Shown here in pieces: positions 1 to 9,998 of a DNA stretch of 64,000 nucleotides. Below the pieces are notes generated by a model. It did no database searches. It was not told where the DNA came from and worked only from the letters and a program-made list of their open reading frames with translations. The first letter of the stretch is position 1. Each line of letters opens with the position of its first letter. The DNA comes from Salinivibrio kushneri (lineage in GTDB: Bacteria > Pseudomonadota > Gammaproteobacteria > Enterobacterales > Vibrionaceae). The position numbers were made by a program, and so were the translations under genes. The stretch covers positions 682,001 to 746,000 of the forward strand of contig NZ_CP114588.1 of assembly GCF_027286325.1 (NCBI RefSeq), in the 5' to 3' direction.

Positions 1-1582
1 TGGCACGAATCTCATCCAACACGAATGGATGACAACGAATCGCACCTTGACCGAAGATGATCATTGAGCGCGTCAGGATGTTGGCGCCTTCTACCGTGAT
101 CGCAATGGGTGAGCCTTGATAGTTACGCCCCAGGAAGTTTTTCGGTCCCAGACAGATACCTTTGCCGCCGACGACGTCCATCGCATCGATCACACCCTGT
201 TGACTGCGGTGGGTACAGTGATACTTAACGATGGCAGAAATCACCGAGGGCTTCTCGCCGATATCGATACCGGTCACCGTCAGCGCGCTGGCGGCATCCA
301 TCACGTAAGCATTGCCAGCAATGCGCGCGAGAGGCTCTTCAATCCCTTCCATTTTACCAATGGGGAGTTTGAACTGACGGCGAATGCGTGCGTAAGCCCC
401 TGTTGCTAGGGCGGCTGACTTTAGTCCCCCCGTGGTATTGGATGGTAGGGTAATACCGCGACCAATTGATAGGCACTCCATCAGCATACGCCAGCCTTGG
501 CCGGCCATTTTTTGGCCACCAATAATAAAGTCCATCGGTACGAAGACGTCGTTACCTTGAGTTGGGCCGTTTTGGAAAGGCACGTTAAGCGGGAAGTGAC
601 GGCGGCCAATTTCAACCCCTTCGAGATCCGTTGGGATCAACGCACAGGTAATGCCGAGCTCGTCTTGATCACCTAACAGGTGCTCAGGGTCGCGCAGTTT
701 GAATGCCAGACCAAGAACGGTCGCAACCGGGGCGAGGGTGATATAGCGTTTGTTCCAGGTGATTTTCATCCCCAGCACTTCTTCACCTTGCCACATGCCT
801 TTGGTGACCACACCATAGTCAGGAATCGAGCCTGCATCAGACCCCGCTTCTGGGCTAGTCAATGCAAAACAAGGGATCTCTTTACCTTGCGCTAAACGAG
901 GAAGGTAATGGTCTTTTTGCTCGGTAGTGCCATAATGCTGGAGCAATTCACCTGGGCCTAATGAGTTAGGCACACCCACGGTAGATGACAGCACGCCAGA
1001 CACACCTGATAGTTTTTGCAGCACCAAGGATTGCGCGTAGGCAGAGAATTCTAGGCCACCATATTGCTTTTTGATGATCATGGCGAAGAATTTGTTGTCT
1101 TTCAGGTATTGCCAAACATCTTCAGGCAGGTCGGCCAGCTCATGTGTGACTTGGTAGTCATCGACCATGCGACAGACTTCGTTGACCGGTCCATCTAAAA
1201 ATGCTTGTTCTTCCGCACTCAGCGTGGGGGCGGGAATGTCATGCAGTTTGTTCCAATCCGGCGCACCACGGAACAGGTCCGCTTCCCACCAGACTGTGCC
1301 CGCATCAATTGCTTCTTTTTCCGTCGCTGACATTTCCGGCATCACGGATTTAAATGCTTTGAAAGCGGGCTTGCTGAGCCAGTTGCGACGAAATGTCACG
1401 ATATTGAGCGGCAACGCGATCACGGCAAAGATCAACCAAGTGATCTCCCCGACACTGCCCATGATTGTCCCTACAACTAGCCCGACTGCAAGCACGGCAG
1501 TCGATACCAGCAGCTTAGCACGATGGTATGCGAGTACACCGGCCAGTATTAGCATGGCGGCGATATATAACCCTGTTGCCAT
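1..1582 (-). CDS. fadE: Acyl-CoA dehydrogenase FadE (3' end outside window)
   Basis: First step of fatty acid beta-oxidation, oxidising acyl-CoA to enoyl-CoA with FAD. About 527 codons are visible; the family is about 815 residues, so the C-terminal third lies left of the window. The start is ATG at 1580-1582 with AAGGAG just upstream; an ATG eight bases further upstream runs straight into a stop. The N-terminus carries two hydrophobic segments (about residues 1-50), as in membrane-associated FadE. The acyl-CoA dehydrogenase signature [14 protein letters not shown] and the downstream [20 protein letters not shown] region are readable. It is transcribed away from gmhA. Regulation by FadR is expected for the family; a possible operator is listed separately. 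Confidence 0.96.
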   Translation of the reverse strand, partial: MATGLYIAAMLILAGVLAYHRAKLLVSTAVLAVGLVVGTIMGSVGEITWLIFAVIALPLNIVTFRRNWLSKPAFKAFKSVMPEMSATEKEAIDAGTVWWEADLFRGAPDWNKLHDIPAPTLSAEEQAFLDGPVNEVCRMVDDYQVTHELADLPEDVWQYLKDNKFFAMIIKKQYGGLEFSAYAQSLVLQKLSGVSGVLSSTVGVPNSLGPGELLQHYGTTEQKDHYLPRLAQGKEIPCFALTSPEAGSDAGSIPDYGVVTKGMWQGEEVLGMKITWNKRYITLAPVATVLGLAFKLRDPEHLLGDQDELGITCALIPTDLEGVEIGRRHFPLNVPFQNGPTQGNDVFVPMDFIIGGQKMAGQGWRMLMECLSIGRGITLPSNTTGGLKSAALATGAYARIRRQFKLPIGKMEGIEEPLARIAGNAYVMDAASALTVTGIDIGEKPSVISAIVKYHCTHRSQQGVIDAMDVVGGKGICLGPKNFLGRNYQGSPIAITVEGANILTRSMIIFGQGAIRCHPFVLDEIRA

Positions 1583-1893
1583 CACGTCATCTCCTTAAGG
1601 TTTGGTTGGCTCTTACGGTTTGTGGTAAGAGGTCGTACCACTCAATGTAAGCAAATAATTAACGAATTGTAAAATGGTACGGTGTGACTTGGCTTGCAAG
1701 GTGAGAAAATCACCACCTTGGTACGGGTGTAACTGGCAAGATAGGTTGCCATTCAAGCAAACGTGACCTGGCTCGCTTGTCGGGAGGGCGCGGCAGTCGA
1801 CAGCCGCAAAACGATGCGGGTACACTGACAGTCATGTGACGCGATGCCTGTTAGGCGAGATCGTCAGATATTTGTTAACAGTGGGAAGGTGCC
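1583..1893. other. fadE-gmhA divergent intergenic region
   Basis: These 311 bases separate the divergent fadE and gmhA genes and carry both promoters. They contain three copies of a TGGTACG-core element: one on the minus strand at 1631-1640 and two on the plus strand at 1675 and 1719. There is also a short hairpin (GGTGA, loop, TCACC) at 1700-1714. No credible protein-coding ORF was seen. Confidence 0.6.
1627..1643 (-). promoter_or_regulatory. Possible FadR operator for fadE
   Basis: Read on the minus strand, the core TGGTACGACC resembles the left and centre of the FadR consensus (AACTGGTCNGACCAGTT). The right half is degenerate. It lies about 45-60 bases upstream of the fadE start, a sensible place for a repressor site. 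The match is partial, so this is a suggestion only. Confidence 0.3.
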
Positions 1894-2472
1894 ATGTACC
1901 AAGATATTATTCGCGGTGAGCTGACAGAAGCTGCCGATGTGTTAACAGCGTTTTTAAGCGATGACAATAACATTGAGCAAATCGAGAAAGCCGCTAAACT
2001 GCTGGCCGATAGCTTTAAGGCTAGTGGCAAGGTGCTCTCTTGTGGCAACGGTGGCTCGCATTGTGATGCCATGCACTTTGCTGAAGAATTGACTGGGCGC
2101 TACCGAGAAAACCGTCCTGGTTATCCAGCCATCGCGATTTCAGACCCAAGCCATATTTCGTGCGTGTCGAATGACTTTGGCTACGAGTATGTTTTCTCGC
2201 GTTATCTCGAAGCGGTGGGTATGAAAGGCGACGTGTTGTTTGGGCTATCTACATCGGGCAATTCGGGGAATATCCTCAATGCCATTGATGTCGCCAAACA
2301 AAAAGGCATGAAGACCATTATGCTCACGGGAAAAGACGGTGGCAAAATGGCAGGTCTCGCCGATATCGAAATCCGTGTGCCTCACTTTGGTTATGCGGAT
2401 CGTATTCAGGAAGTCCATATCAAAATTATCCATATTCTTATCCAGCTAGTGGAAAAGGAAATGGCAGCGTAA
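1894..2472 (+). CDS. gmhA: Sedoheptulose 7-phosphate isomerase GmhA
   Basis: Cytosolic enzyme that converts sedoheptulose 7-phosphate to D-glycero-D-manno-heptose 7-phosphate, the first step of the ADP-heptose pathway for LPS core. The 192-residue length is normal. The SIS-domain phosphosugar site shows as [16 protein letters not shown] near residues 50-65 and LSTSGNSGN near residue 120. The C-terminal helix with QEVHIKIIH supplies the usual metal/catalytic histidine. AAGG precedes the ATG by about five bases. yafJ follows after 22 bases, the same pair as lpcA-yafJ in E. coli. Confidence 0.97.
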   Translation: MYQDIIRGELTEAADVLTAFLSDDNNIEQIEKAAKLLADSFKASGKVLSCGNGGSHCDAMHFAEELTGRYRENRPGYPAIAISDPSHISCVSNDFGYEYVFSRYLEAVGMKGDVLFGLSTSGNSGNILNAIDVAKQKGMKTIMLTGKDGGKMAGLADIEIRVPHFGYADRIQEVHIKIIHILIQLVEKEMAA

Positions 2473-2494
2473 CCCCGCGGAGGTAGATGAAAGA

Positions 2495-3283
2495 ATGTGC
2501 GAGCTGCTTGGCATGAGTGCCAACGTCCCAACCGATATTTGTTTTAGCTTTACTGGCTTGATTCAGCGCGGCGGTAAAACGGGTCCGCATCGCGATGGCT
2601 GGGGGATCACCTTTTATGAAGGCAAAGGGTTTCGCACCTTTAAAGATCCGGCACCCAGTAGCCAATCCAAGGTCGCAGAGCTGGTTACCAGTTATCCAAT
2701 AAAAAGTTGTGCGGTGGTTAGCCATATTCGCCAAGCAAATCGAGGTGGGATTAGCTTAGAAAACACACATCCTTTCACTCGCGAAATTTGGGGGCGTTAT
2801 TGGACGTTTGCCCACAATGGCCAGTTATCTGGGTTTGAGAGCCTGGATACTGGGCACTTTAAGCCTGTCGGGGAAACGGACAGCGAAAAAGCCTTTTGTT
2901 GGCTGTTGAACGAGCTTTTCAAGCATTACCCTCAGCAGCCAGACAACATGTGCGAGGTGTTTGATTTTATTGCGTCGCGTTGTGACCGTTTACGTGCATT
3001 GGGCGTGTATAACATGCTATTTAGCGATGGCGACTATGTCATGGCTTATTGCACCAATAATCTTCACTGGATCACACGTCGCGCCCCGTTTGGCAAAGCT
3101 AGCCTGATCGACCAAGAGATGACGGTCGATTTTCATGAGCAAACCACGCCGAATGATGTGGTGACGGTGATTGCCACGCAGCCCCTAACCAATAACGAAC
3201 GCTGGCATAAGATGGCGGAGGGGGAATATTGTGTGTTTCACTTTGGTGAGGTGTATTGCGCTAACCAAACCTCGGCAACCTAG
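2495..3283 (+). CDS. yafJ: Class II glutamine amidotransferase family protein YafJ
   Basis: A stand-alone class II (Ntn-hydrolase) glutamine amidotransferase domain of 262 residues. Cys2 directly follows the initiator Met (MCELLGMS), as required for the N-terminal nucleophile. RDGWGI and SHIRQANRGG match the glutamine-binding elements, and AHNGQLSGF is the conserved oxyanion-region motif. No acceptor or synthase domain is attached, and the physiological substrate of YafJ is not established. It is probably cotranscribed with gmhA and ends at an intrinsic terminator. Confidence 0.9.
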   Translation: MCELLGMSANVPTDICFSFTGLIQRGGKTGPHRDGWGITFYEGKGFRTFKDPAPSSQSKVAELVTSYPIKSCAVVSHIRQANRGGISLENTHPFTREIWGRYWTFAHNGQLSGFESLDTGHFKPVGETDSEKAFCWLLNELFKHYPQQPDNMCEVFDFIASRCDRLRALGVYNMLFSDGDYVMAYCTNNLHWITRRAPFGKASLIDQEMTVDFHEQTTPNDVVTVIATQPLTNNERWHKMAEGEYCVFHFGEVYCANQTSAT

Positions 3284-3288
3284 TCATT

Positions 3289-3317
3289 AAAAAAGGCGCA
3301 AATGCGCCTTTTTTTAA
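3289..3317. terminator. Bidirectional intrinsic terminator, yafJ / purN
   Basis: AAAGGCGCA/TGCGCCTTT hairpin flanked by A and T runs on both sides, in the 44-base gap between the convergent yafJ and purN genes. It can serve both strands. Confidence 0.9.
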
Positions 3318-3327
3318 AGGAGAGGGG

Positions 3328-3963
3328 CTATGCGTCTGCGGCGTAACCTGCTGGTCCAAGAGCTTGGCCGTCAAGCCAGGCGCGGTCTTCTGTCATTTTA
3401 AGGCGTCCGTCGACAAACCATTTGACCACCAGTGGATAGATCCTGTGCTCTTGTTGTTGGACGCGCGCGGCGACAGACTCAGCGTCGTCGTCTTCAAAAA
3501 TAGGCACACGAGCTTGAAGTACCACTGGACCGCCGTCGAGCTCTTCAGTGACAAAATGCACCGATGTCCCATGCTCACTATCGCCAGCATCAATGGCGCG
3601 CTGGTGGGTATGCAGCCCTGTATATTTAGGAAGCAATGACGGATGGATGTTGAGCATCCGGCCCGCATAGTGGGCAACGAAACCTGGGGTTAAAATACGC
3701 ATAAAACCCGCCAGTACCACGAGATCGGGTTGATAAGCATCCAGCGCTCTAATAAGCGCCGCATCATACTCTTCCCGGCTAGCATAATCGGCATTGGCGA
3801 CGACTTGAGCCGTTATGCCTGCGTGCTCAGCTCGTGTCAGACCATACGCATCGGCTTTGTTAGCGATCACCGCAGTAATGTGCGCGTGTTGCTGGTGGAC
3901 GCTATCAATCAATGCTTGCAAATTAGAACCGCTGCCGGAAATTAATACGACAATGCGTTTCAT
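3328..3963 (-). CDS. purN: Phosphoribosylglycinamide formyltransferase PurN
   Basis: Transfers a formyl group from 10-formyl-THF to GAR, the third step of purine synthesis. 211 residues, family length. [13 protein letters not shown] at the N-terminus is the phosphate-binding loop. [23 protein letters not shown] and [16 protein letters not shown] carry the conserved catalytic Asn, His and Asp. The start overlaps the purM stop in ATGA, so the two are translationally coupled. Confidence 0.97.
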   Translation of the reverse strand: MKRIVVLISGSGSNLQALIDSVHQQHAHITAVIANKADAYGLTRAEHAGITAQVVANADYASREEYDAALIRALDAYQPDLVVLAGFMRILTPGFVAHYAGRMLNIHPSLLPKYTGLHTHQRAIDAGDSEHGTSVHFVTEELDGGPVVLQARVPIFEDDDAESVAARVQQQEHRIYPLVVKWFVDGRLKMTEDRAWLDGQALGPAGYAADA

Positions 3964-5003
3964 GCTTTCAGCTCCACCTGTGCGTCGTCGCTCGTCGCGT
4001 GAGCAATATGACCCAACTGCCAGGCGGTTTCGCCGGCTTGATTTAACAGGGCAATCGCGTTTTCAGCTTCAGCCTGAGGCAGTGCAATCACAAGTCCCAC
4101 ACCACAGTTAAATGTTCTCAGCATTTCGTAGTCACTGACGTTACCTTTTTCTTGCAGCCAGTTAAACACAGCCGGCCATTGCCAACTGGTGTTGTCGATC
4201 ACTGCCTTGGTTCCAGCGGGCAATACGCGGGGGATGTTCTCCCAAAAGCCGCCACCGGTGATATGAGAAATAGCGTGTACCGGGGTCTGTTCAAGGAGCG
4301 TTAATACCGATTTGACGTAAATGCGGGTCGGGGCTAACAAGTGATTGATGAGTGGTTGGCCTTCTAGATCGTCACTCAGATTTGCTTGACTGACCTCGAG
4401 GATCTTTCGGATCAGTGAGTAGCCGTTTGAATGCGGGCCACTCGACGCTAGGCCAATCAAGGCGTCGCCATCGCTGACTTGGCGCCCATCAATGATTGCA
4501 GACTTCTCAGCAACACCGACACAAAAACCAGCCACATCGTAATCATCGCCGCTGTACATGCCCGGCATTTCTGCCGTCTCACCACCGATAAGGGCGCAGC
4601 CTGCTTGCTGGCAGCCTTGTGCAATGCCGGTCACAACGTCGGCGGCAACGTCAACATCCAATTTACCTGTGGCGTAGTAGTCGAGGAAAAAGAGAGGCTC
4701 AGCCCCTTGAACGATCAGATCGTTAACGCACATTGCAACCAGATCGATGCCGATAGTGTCGTGTTTATTGGCATCCAGTGCCAAGCGTAGTTTGGTACCC
4801 ACACCGTCTGTACCAGAGACCAATACCGGTTCTTTGTATTTAGTTGGCAATGAACAAAGCGCGCCAAAGCCACCTAGGCCTCCCATGACTTCGGGACGGT
4901 GCGTTTGTTTTACTACCCCTTTAATGCGGTCGACTAGTGCGTTACCCGCGTCAATATCGACGCCAGCGTCCTTATAGCTAAGAGATGATTGTTTACCGCT
5001 CAC
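3960..5003 (-). CDS. purM: Phosphoribosylformylglycinamidine cyclo-ligase PurM
   Basis: ATP-dependent AIR synthetase, the fifth step of purine synthesis. 347 residues. [13 protein letters not shown] at the N-terminus, the ATP-binding loop [14 protein letters not shown] and the motif [12 protein letters not shown] are all present. The start is GTG at 5001-5003 with AGGA seven bases upstream. First gene of purMN; a PUR box lies about 65 bases upstream, so PurR repression is likely. Confidence 0.97.
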   Translation of the reverse strand: MSGKQSSLSYKDAGVDIDAGNALVDRIKGVVKQTHRPEVMGGLGGFGALCSLPTKYKEPVLVSGTDGVGTKLRLALDANKHDTIGIDLVAMCVNDLIVQGAEPLFFLDYYATGKLDVDVAADVVTGIAQGCQQAGCALIGGETAEMPGMYSGDDYDVAGFCVGVAEKSAIIDGRQVSDGDALIGLASSGPHSNGYSLIRKILEVSQANLSDDLEGQPLINHLLAPTRIYVKSVLTLLEQTPVHAISHITGGGFWENIPRVLPAGTKAVIDNTSWQWPAVFNWLQEKGNVSDYEMLRTFNCGVGLVIALPQAEAENAIALLNQAGETAWQLGHIAHATSDDAQVELKA

Positions 5004-5066
5004 TGCAATTCCTCGCCGGAGTTGGAAGTCAAAAGTCGGCGCTATTCTATCAGTGCATTCAGAGAA

Positions 5067-5082
5067 AGGAAAACGTTTGCGT
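5067..5082. promoter_or_regulatory. PurR operator (PUR box) for purMN
   Basis: AGGAAAACGTTTGCGT matches 14 of 16 positions of the PurR consensus ACGCAAACGTTTGCGT. It lies in the purM-upp divergent region, 64 bases upstream of the purM start and about 105 upstream of upp. Primary target is presumably purMN; an effect on upp is possible. Confidence 0.85.
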
Positions 5083-5149
5083 CAGCTGTTTGGTGAGAAT
5101 CTGGGCGATATGTCAAGCCCTGAGCCTACGCTAGCAAAAACCTTTCATG

Positions 5150-5155
5150 TATACT
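5150..5155 (+). promoter_or_regulatory. Probable upp -10 element
   Basis: TATACT lies about 33 bases upstream of the upp start. No good -35 hexamer is seen at 16-18 bases spacing, so the promoter may need other contacts. Weak evidence. Confidence 0.35.
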
Positions 5156-5187
5156 ACCGAGAATTTGTTTTTTGTAAGGAGTCTAAG

Positions 5188-5814
5188 ATGAAGGTCGTGG
5201 AAGTAAGGCACCCGTTAGTCAAACATAAAATCGGCTTGATGCGCGAGCGAGATATTAGCACCAAACGGTTTCGCGAGCTTGCCACCGAAGTCGGCAGTCT
5301 GCTGACTTATGAAGCGACGTCTGACTTCGATACAGAAACCGTGACGATTGATGGCTGGGACGGCCCGGTTAATGTCGATCAGATCAAAGGCAAAAAAGTC
5401 ACCGTGGTGCCTATTTTGCGCGCTGGATTGGGCATGATGGATGGGGTGCTTGAGCACGTGCCAGGGGCTCGCATCAGTGTGGTCGGTGTGTATCGCGATG
5501 AAGAAACGCTCGAACCTGTGCCGTATTTTCATAAGTTGGCAAGCAATATCGATGAGCGCATGGCGTTGGTTGTCGACCCTATGCTGGCCACGGGGGGCTC
5601 GATGATTGCGACCATCGACTTACTCAAAGAGCAAGGTTGTCAGCAAATTAAAGTCTTGGTGTTGGTGTCTGCTCCAGAAGGAATTGAGGCATTGAAAAAG
5701 GCACACCCTGATGTTGAGCTTTACACGGCAGCGATTGACGAAAAGCTGGATGACAAAGGCTATATTGTCCCCGGTCTTGGCGATGCGGGTGATAAGATCT
5801 TTGGCACTAAATAA
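5188..5814 (+). CDS. upp: Uracil phosphoribosyltransferase Upp
   Basis: Pyrimidine salvage: uracil plus PRPP to UMP. 208 residues when started at the ATG preceded by TAAGGA; a longer in-frame reading from a GTG at 5053 would run through the PUR box and promoter and is rejected. [16 protein letters not shown] is the typical N-terminus. The PRPP-binding loop reads [12 protein letters not shown] and the uracil-binding C-terminus reads [17 protein letters not shown]. Confidence 0.98.
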   Translation: MKVVEVRHPLVKHKIGLMRERDISTKRFRELATEVGSLLTYEATSDFDTETVTIDGWDGPVNVDQIKGKKVTVVPILRAGLGMMDGVLEHVPGARISVVGVYRDEETLEPVPYFHKLASNIDERMALVVDPMLATGGSMIATIDLLKEQGCQQIKVLVLVSAPEGIEALKKAHPDVELYTAAIDEKLDDKGYIVPGLGDAGDKIFGTK

Positions 5815-5865
5815 AGCTATCGCCATCGCGCTGGCGTTGACCTCAATCGTGCGATAAAGCATGAA

Positions 5866-5892
5866 AAAACCCGCTTATATAGGCGGGTTTTT
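5866..5892. terminator. Bidirectional terminator, upp / dxs
   Basis: AAAACCCGC / GCGGGTTTT hairpin with A and T runs on the two sides, between convergent upp and dxs. Confidence 0.88.
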
Positions 5893-5926
5893 GGTGTTTA
5901 CGGTGTTACGCCTGACTCGTGAGACG

Positions 5927-7801
5927 CTATTGCGCCAGCTTAGTGAGATAACGCTGAATTTGTCCTTTAATACCGGGACCATCTAACTCAAGCTCGGCGT
6001 GCATTTCTTGCTGGGTGCCTTGAGAGATAAAACGGTCGGGTAGGCCGATTTGTAGTACTGGCTTGATAACACCATGACGCATCATGGCTTCAATCACGCC
6101 AGAGCCCGCCCCGCCGGCGATTGCGTTTTCCTCTACCGTAACGAGGTAGTCGTGCGTGTTGGCCATTTCGATGAGCAATGCTTCATCCAGTGGTTTGGCA
6201 AAGCGCATATCAACCAAGGTGGCATCCAGCGCTTCAGCCGCTTCTAATGCGTGAGGCAACAAGGTGCCAAAGTTAAGCATCGCTAACCGCGTTCCCTGAC
6301 GTTTAATCACCCCTTTGCCAATCGGCATCGCTTGCATCGCCTGTTCAATCTCTGCACCGATACCACTGCCGCGAGGGTATCGCACCGCTGCCGGCCCGTT
6401 ATGAATGTGGCCGGTGTACAGCATTTGCCGACACTCGTTTTCGTCACTTGGCGTCATCACCACCAAGTTGGGAACACAGCGTAAATAGCTTAAATCAAAA
6501 GCCCCTTGGTGAGTTTGGCCATCTGCGCCAACAATCCCGCCACGATCAATGGCAAACAGCACCGGCAAGTTCATAATCGCCACGTCGTGGATGACTTGAT
6601 CATAGGCGCGTTGTAAGAAGGTTGAATAGATGGCAACGACTGGGTGATAAGTACCGATTGCCATGCCTGCGGCCAGTGTGACCGAGTGCTGCTCGGCGAT
6701 GGCAACATCAAAGTATTTATCTGGGTGCGCTTTAGAAAAGCGCACCATGCCCGAGCCCTCTCGCATCGCCGGGGTAATGGCGAGAAGTTTGTCGTCTTGT
6801 TCCGCCATATCGCATAGCCAATCACCGAACACATTAGAAAACGTTGGGCTGGTCGGCTTGGATTTAGGCAGTGTGTGTACGCTGGGATCAAACTTGGGCA
6901 CTGCATGGTAACCAATCGGATCTTTTTCCGCTGGCTCGTAGCCTTTGCCCTTTTTGGTCATCACGTGTAAAAACTGCGGCCCTTTTAAATGGCGCATGTT
7001 TTTGAGGGTTTTGACCAACTCTTCGACATCGTGGCCATCAATCGGGCCGATATAGTTAAAGCCCAGCTCTTCAAACATGGTGCCAGGGACAACCATGCCT
7101 TTCAGGTGTTCTTCCGCGCGGCGTACCAGCTCCTTGATTGGCGGTGCGCCTGATAGCACTTTCTTGCCACCTTCACGAATGCTGGTGTAGACGTTGCCAG
7201 AGAGGAGTTGGGCGAAATGATTGTTCAGCGCGCCGACATTTTCAGAAATCGACATCTCGTTATCGTTAAGCACCACGAGCATATCGGGTTTGATATCGCC
7301 AGCATGGTTCATGGCTTCAAATGCCATGCCAGCCGTGATTGCGCCATCACCAATCACGCTAACCACACGCCGGTTCTGGCCTTCTTTTTGTGCGCTGATG
7401 GCCATGCCCAAGGCGGCACTGATAGATGTCGATGAGTGGCCCACAGACAGCACATCATAGGGGCTTTCTTCTCGCCACGGAAAGGGATGCAAACCGTCTT
7501 TTTTCCGGATCGTTTGCATGCGCTCACGTCGGCCGGTCAGGATCTTGTGTGGATAGGCCTGATGACCTACATCCCACACCAAATGATCGAACGGAGTATT
7601 ATAGACATAGTGTAGCGCCACCGTCAGTTCCACCGTGCCAAGCCCAGACGCGAAATGGCCACTTGAATGACTGACTGTGTTAAGTAAGTAGGTCCGTAAC
7701 TCTTCACAAAGCTGCGGCAGGTGATCGCGTGGTAAGGTACGCAATTCTTCCGGCGTATCAGCAAGAGCGAGAGTGGGGTATTTTGATATATCCAGTGTCA
7801 T
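5927..7801 (-). CDS. dxs: 1-deoxy-D-xylulose-5-phosphate synthase Dxs
   Basis: Thiamine-diphosphate enzyme joining pyruvate and glyceraldehyde 3-phosphate, the entry to the MEP isoprenoid pathway. 624 residues, normal. [20 protein letters not shown] holds the substrate/ThDP His. The ThDP-Mg motif starts at [15 protein letters not shown]. The transketolase pyrimidine domain has [13 protein letters not shown] with the catalytic Glu. Last gene of xseB-ispA-dxs, 27 bases after ispA, the order known from enterobacteria and vibrios. Confidence 0.98.
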   Translation of the reverse strand: MTLDISKYPTLALADTPEELRTLPRDHLPQLCEELRTYLLNTVSHSSGHFASGLGTVELTVALHYVYNTPFDHLVWDVGHQAYPHKILTGRRERMQTIRKKDGLHPFPWREESPYDVLSVGHSSTSISAALGMAISAQKEGQNRRVVSVIGDGAITAGMAFEAMNHAGDIKPDMLVVLNDNEMSISENVGALNNHFAQLLSGNVYTSIREGGKKVLSGAPPIKELVRRAEEHLKGMVVPGTMFEELGFNYIGPIDGHDVEELVKTLKNMRHLKGPQFLHVMTKKGKGYEPAEKDPIGYHAVPKFDPSVHTLPKSKPTSPTFSNVFGDWLCDMAEQDDKLLAITPAMREGSGMVRFSKAHPDKYFDVAIAEQHSVTLAAGMAIGTYHPVVAIYSTFLQRAYDQVIHDVAIMNLPVLFAIDRGGIVGADGQTHQGAFDLSYLRCVPNLVVMTPSDENECRQMLYTGHIHNGPAAVRYPRGSGIGAEIEQAMQAMPIGKGVIKRQGTRLAMLNFGTLLPHALEAAEALDATLVDMRFAKPLDEALLIEMANTHDYLVTVEENAIAGGAGSGVIEAMMRHGVIKPVLQIGLPDRFISQGTQQEMHAELELDGPGIKGQIQRYLTKLAQ

Positions 7802-7828
7802 AATGGTTCGGCGCTTTTATTAATCATG

Positions 7829-8728
7829 CTAGTTGTTGCGCTCGATGATATATCGGGCAAAAACTTCCAGTTGTTCGGTATTGTAGGGGATTGCCTCCAA
7901 GGCGTGTAGTGCTTCTTGGTAAAGTAGTTCGGCTTTTTCTTGCGCACCAGCCAGCCCCAGCAGTGCCGGATAAGTGCTTTTATCCGCGTTCACATCTGAT
8001 CCTTGCGGTTTCCCTAGCGTTTGCGTGTCACTGGTGATGTCCAAAATATCGTCCTGCACTTGAAATGCGAGCCCAATCGCATCGGCAAAACGCTCAAGCT
8101 CATGCAAGTGGCTAACGCCAGTCTCGCCGGCCGCATAGGCCCCGAGTTTTACCGCGCCTTTTATCAGCGCACCGGTTTTATTGCGGTGAATGCGCTTAAG
8201 CGCTTCAAGGTCAACGGCGCGCCCTTCAGCTGCTAAATCAAGTGCTTGCCCCAAGCACATGCCTGAGGCGCCACTGGCGGCCGCCAAGGTCTTCACCATC
8301 TCTATACGATAAGGGTGGGCGGCTGGATTGAGCCGACCTTCAGACAGCACGGTAAAGGCGAGTGTTTGCAAGGCATCGCCAGCCAAGATCGCGGTCGCCT
8401 CATCAAAGGCAACATGGCAGGTTGGCTGGCCGCGGCGCAAACTGTCGTTGTCCATGGCGGGTAAATCGTCATGAATTAACGAATACGCGTGAATACACTC
8501 CACCGCGACAGCAGGCGTGTCGAGCTGCTCGTAGTCAATGCCAAACAGCTGCCCAGTGGCATAGGTTAAAAAGGGACGAATCCGCTTGCCACCTAAGAGT
8601 AAACCATGTCGCATTGCTTGGATAAGCGCTTGATCTTGCGAGGGGAAGGTGTCGAGCCACGCTTCAAGCTGTTGATTGCTTCGCGTTTGCGTTTCGCGCA
8701 GCGCATCGTGTACAACAGTGTTAATCAT
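7829..8728 (-). CDS. ispA: (2E,6E)-farnesyl diphosphate synthase IspA
   Basis: Builds farnesyl diphosphate from IPP and DMAPP for undecaprenyl and quinone chains. 299 residues. First aspartate-rich motif is HDDLPAMDND and the second is QVQDDILD; GGKRIRP near residue 47 is the IPP site. The ATG overlaps the end of xseB by eight bases. Feeds the same isoprenoid pathway as dxs. Confidence 0.97.
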   Translation of the reverse strand: MINTVVHDALRETQTRSNQQLEAWLDTFPSQDQALIQAMRHGLLLGGKRIRPFLTYATGQLFGIDYEQLDTPAVAVECIHAYSLIHDDLPAMDNDSLRRGQPTCHVAFDEATAILAGDALQTLAFTVLSEGRLNPAAHPYRIEMVKTLAAASGASGMCLGQALDLAAEGRAVDLEALKRIHRNKTGALIKGAVKLGAYAAGETGVSHLHELERFADAIGLAFQVQDDILDITSDTQTLGKPQGSDVNADKSTYPALLGLAGAQEKAELLYQEALHALEAIPYNTEQLEVFARYIIERNN

Positions 8729-8966
8729 CGTCTTGAGGAGAAAACTCGGTTAGTGGCCCATCATCTTCTTGCGAGAGCAAGATCTCGACGCGCTGCTCGG
8801 CGTCTGCAAGGGTTTTTTGTCCTTGGCGAGTGAGTGCAATACCACGCTCAAAGCGTTTCATCGCGGTATCGAGGGGAAGCTCACCGGATTCGAGCGCGCC
8901 AACAATCGTGTCCAACTCTTTGAGCGTGTCCTCAAAGGTCATATTTTCTGGTTTCTTCACAGCCAT
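8721..8966 (-). CDS. xseB: Exodeoxyribonuclease VII small subunit XseB
   Basis: Small helical subunit of the ssDNA exonuclease VII. 81 residues. Family motif starts NMTFEDTLKELDTIVGALE, followed by LESGELPLDTAMKRFERG. The acidic tail is usual. First gene of xseB-ispA-dxs, divergent from pomA across 224 bases. Confidence 0.95.
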   Translation of the reverse strand: MAVKKPENMTFEDTLKELDTIVGALESGELPLDTAMKRFERGIALTRQGQKTLADAEQRVEILLSQEDDGPLTEFSPQDDD

Positions 8967-9190
8967 GATGCCATAAAATTAGAAAAGAGAGGCTAGACGG
9001 TAACTCAGTGGCCACAGGCGGTCAAACCACTCGATGTGTTTTTGTGTGCTTTACGCCACCGCAGTAAAAGGCATGTTATCCTTGTTGGTATCTGTGTATT
9101 TACGCTAAACCTATAGGGTTGGTTGCCGATATAACCAATACCCCAAAAAAATGAAAAACAAAGACTTGATGTAACTGAAGGGAGACTGAC

Positions 9191-9952
9191 GTGGATATAG
9201 CGACGCTCATCGGCATTATCGGCTCGTTTGCATTCGTAATAATGGCGATGCTGTTGGGCGGCACCATGAACATGTACTTTGACGTGCCATCGGTGCTTAT
9301 CGTCATCGGGGGGAGCTTATTTGTGGTTCTCACCAAGTACACCATGGGGCAGTTTTTTGCCTGTTTCAAAATTGCAGGTAAGGCATTCATGTTCAAATCC
9401 GATGACCCAGAGGATTTGATTGCCAAAATTATTGAGATGGCCGACGCGGCGCGTAAAGGTGGCTTCCTCGCCTTAGAAGAGATGGAAGTGAGCAACTCGT
9501 TTATGCAAAAGGGCGTGGACTTGCTCGTTGATGGTCATGATGCCGATGTGGTCCGTGCCACATTGCATAAAGACATTAACCTTACCGAAGAGCGGCACGA
9601 CCATGGTATTGGCTTTTACAGTGCTCTGGCGGACGTAGCACCCGCGATGGGAATGATCGGGACTTTGATTGGGCTGGTAGCCATGCTGTCGAATATGGAT
9701 GATCCGAAGGCGATTGGGCCGGCGATGGCGGTCGCTTTGTTGACCACCATGTACGGTGCAATGCTCGCCAATATGGTGGCGACGCCCATTGCCAATAAAC
9801 TGGCGCTGCGTAAGGAGCAAGAAAAATTGAATCGGCGTTTGATCATGGACGGCTTGCTTGCGATTCAAGATGGACAAAACCCGCGCGTCATTGATGGCTT
9901 TTTGAAAAACTATCTCAATGAGGGCAAGCGTGAGGTTGATGTCGATAATTAA
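9191..9952 (+). CDS. pomA: Sodium-driven flagellar stator protein PomA
   Basis: Inner-membrane stator subunit that, with PomB, turns Na+ influx into torque on the polar flagellum. 253 residues; GTG start with GGAG upstream. Four membrane segments: about 5-25, 30-50, 150-170 and 180-200. The FliG-interacting charged cytoplasmic loop lies between TM2 and TM3. APAMGMIGTLIGLVAML is the conserved TM3 that lines the ion path. pomB follows 46 bases later. Confidence 0.96.
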   Translation: MDIATLIGIIGSFAFVIMAMLLGGTMNMYFDVPSVLIVIGGSLFVVLTKYTMGQFFACFKIAGKAFMFKSDDPEDLIAKIIEMADAARKGGFLALEEMEVSNSFMQKGVDLLVDGHDADVVRATLHKDINLTEERHDHGIGFYSALADVAPAMGMIGTLIGLVAMLSNMDDPKAIGPAMAVALLTTMYGAMLANMVATPIANKLALRKEQEKLNRRLIMDGLLAIQDGQNPRVIDGFLKNYLNEGKREVDVDN

Positions 9953-9998
9953 TCGGTCTGAGGCGCTGGCCTTAGCGAGCGCGAAGTAAGGAGTCTTC

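Noticed and set aside
1167-1598. 143-codon plus-strand frame inside fadE
   Set aside because: Shadow of fadE, Ser/Thr-rich, no ribosome site.
5053-5187. N-terminal extension of upp from a GTG
   Set aside because: Would translate through the PUR box and -10 element; homologs start at 5188 with a good ribosome site.
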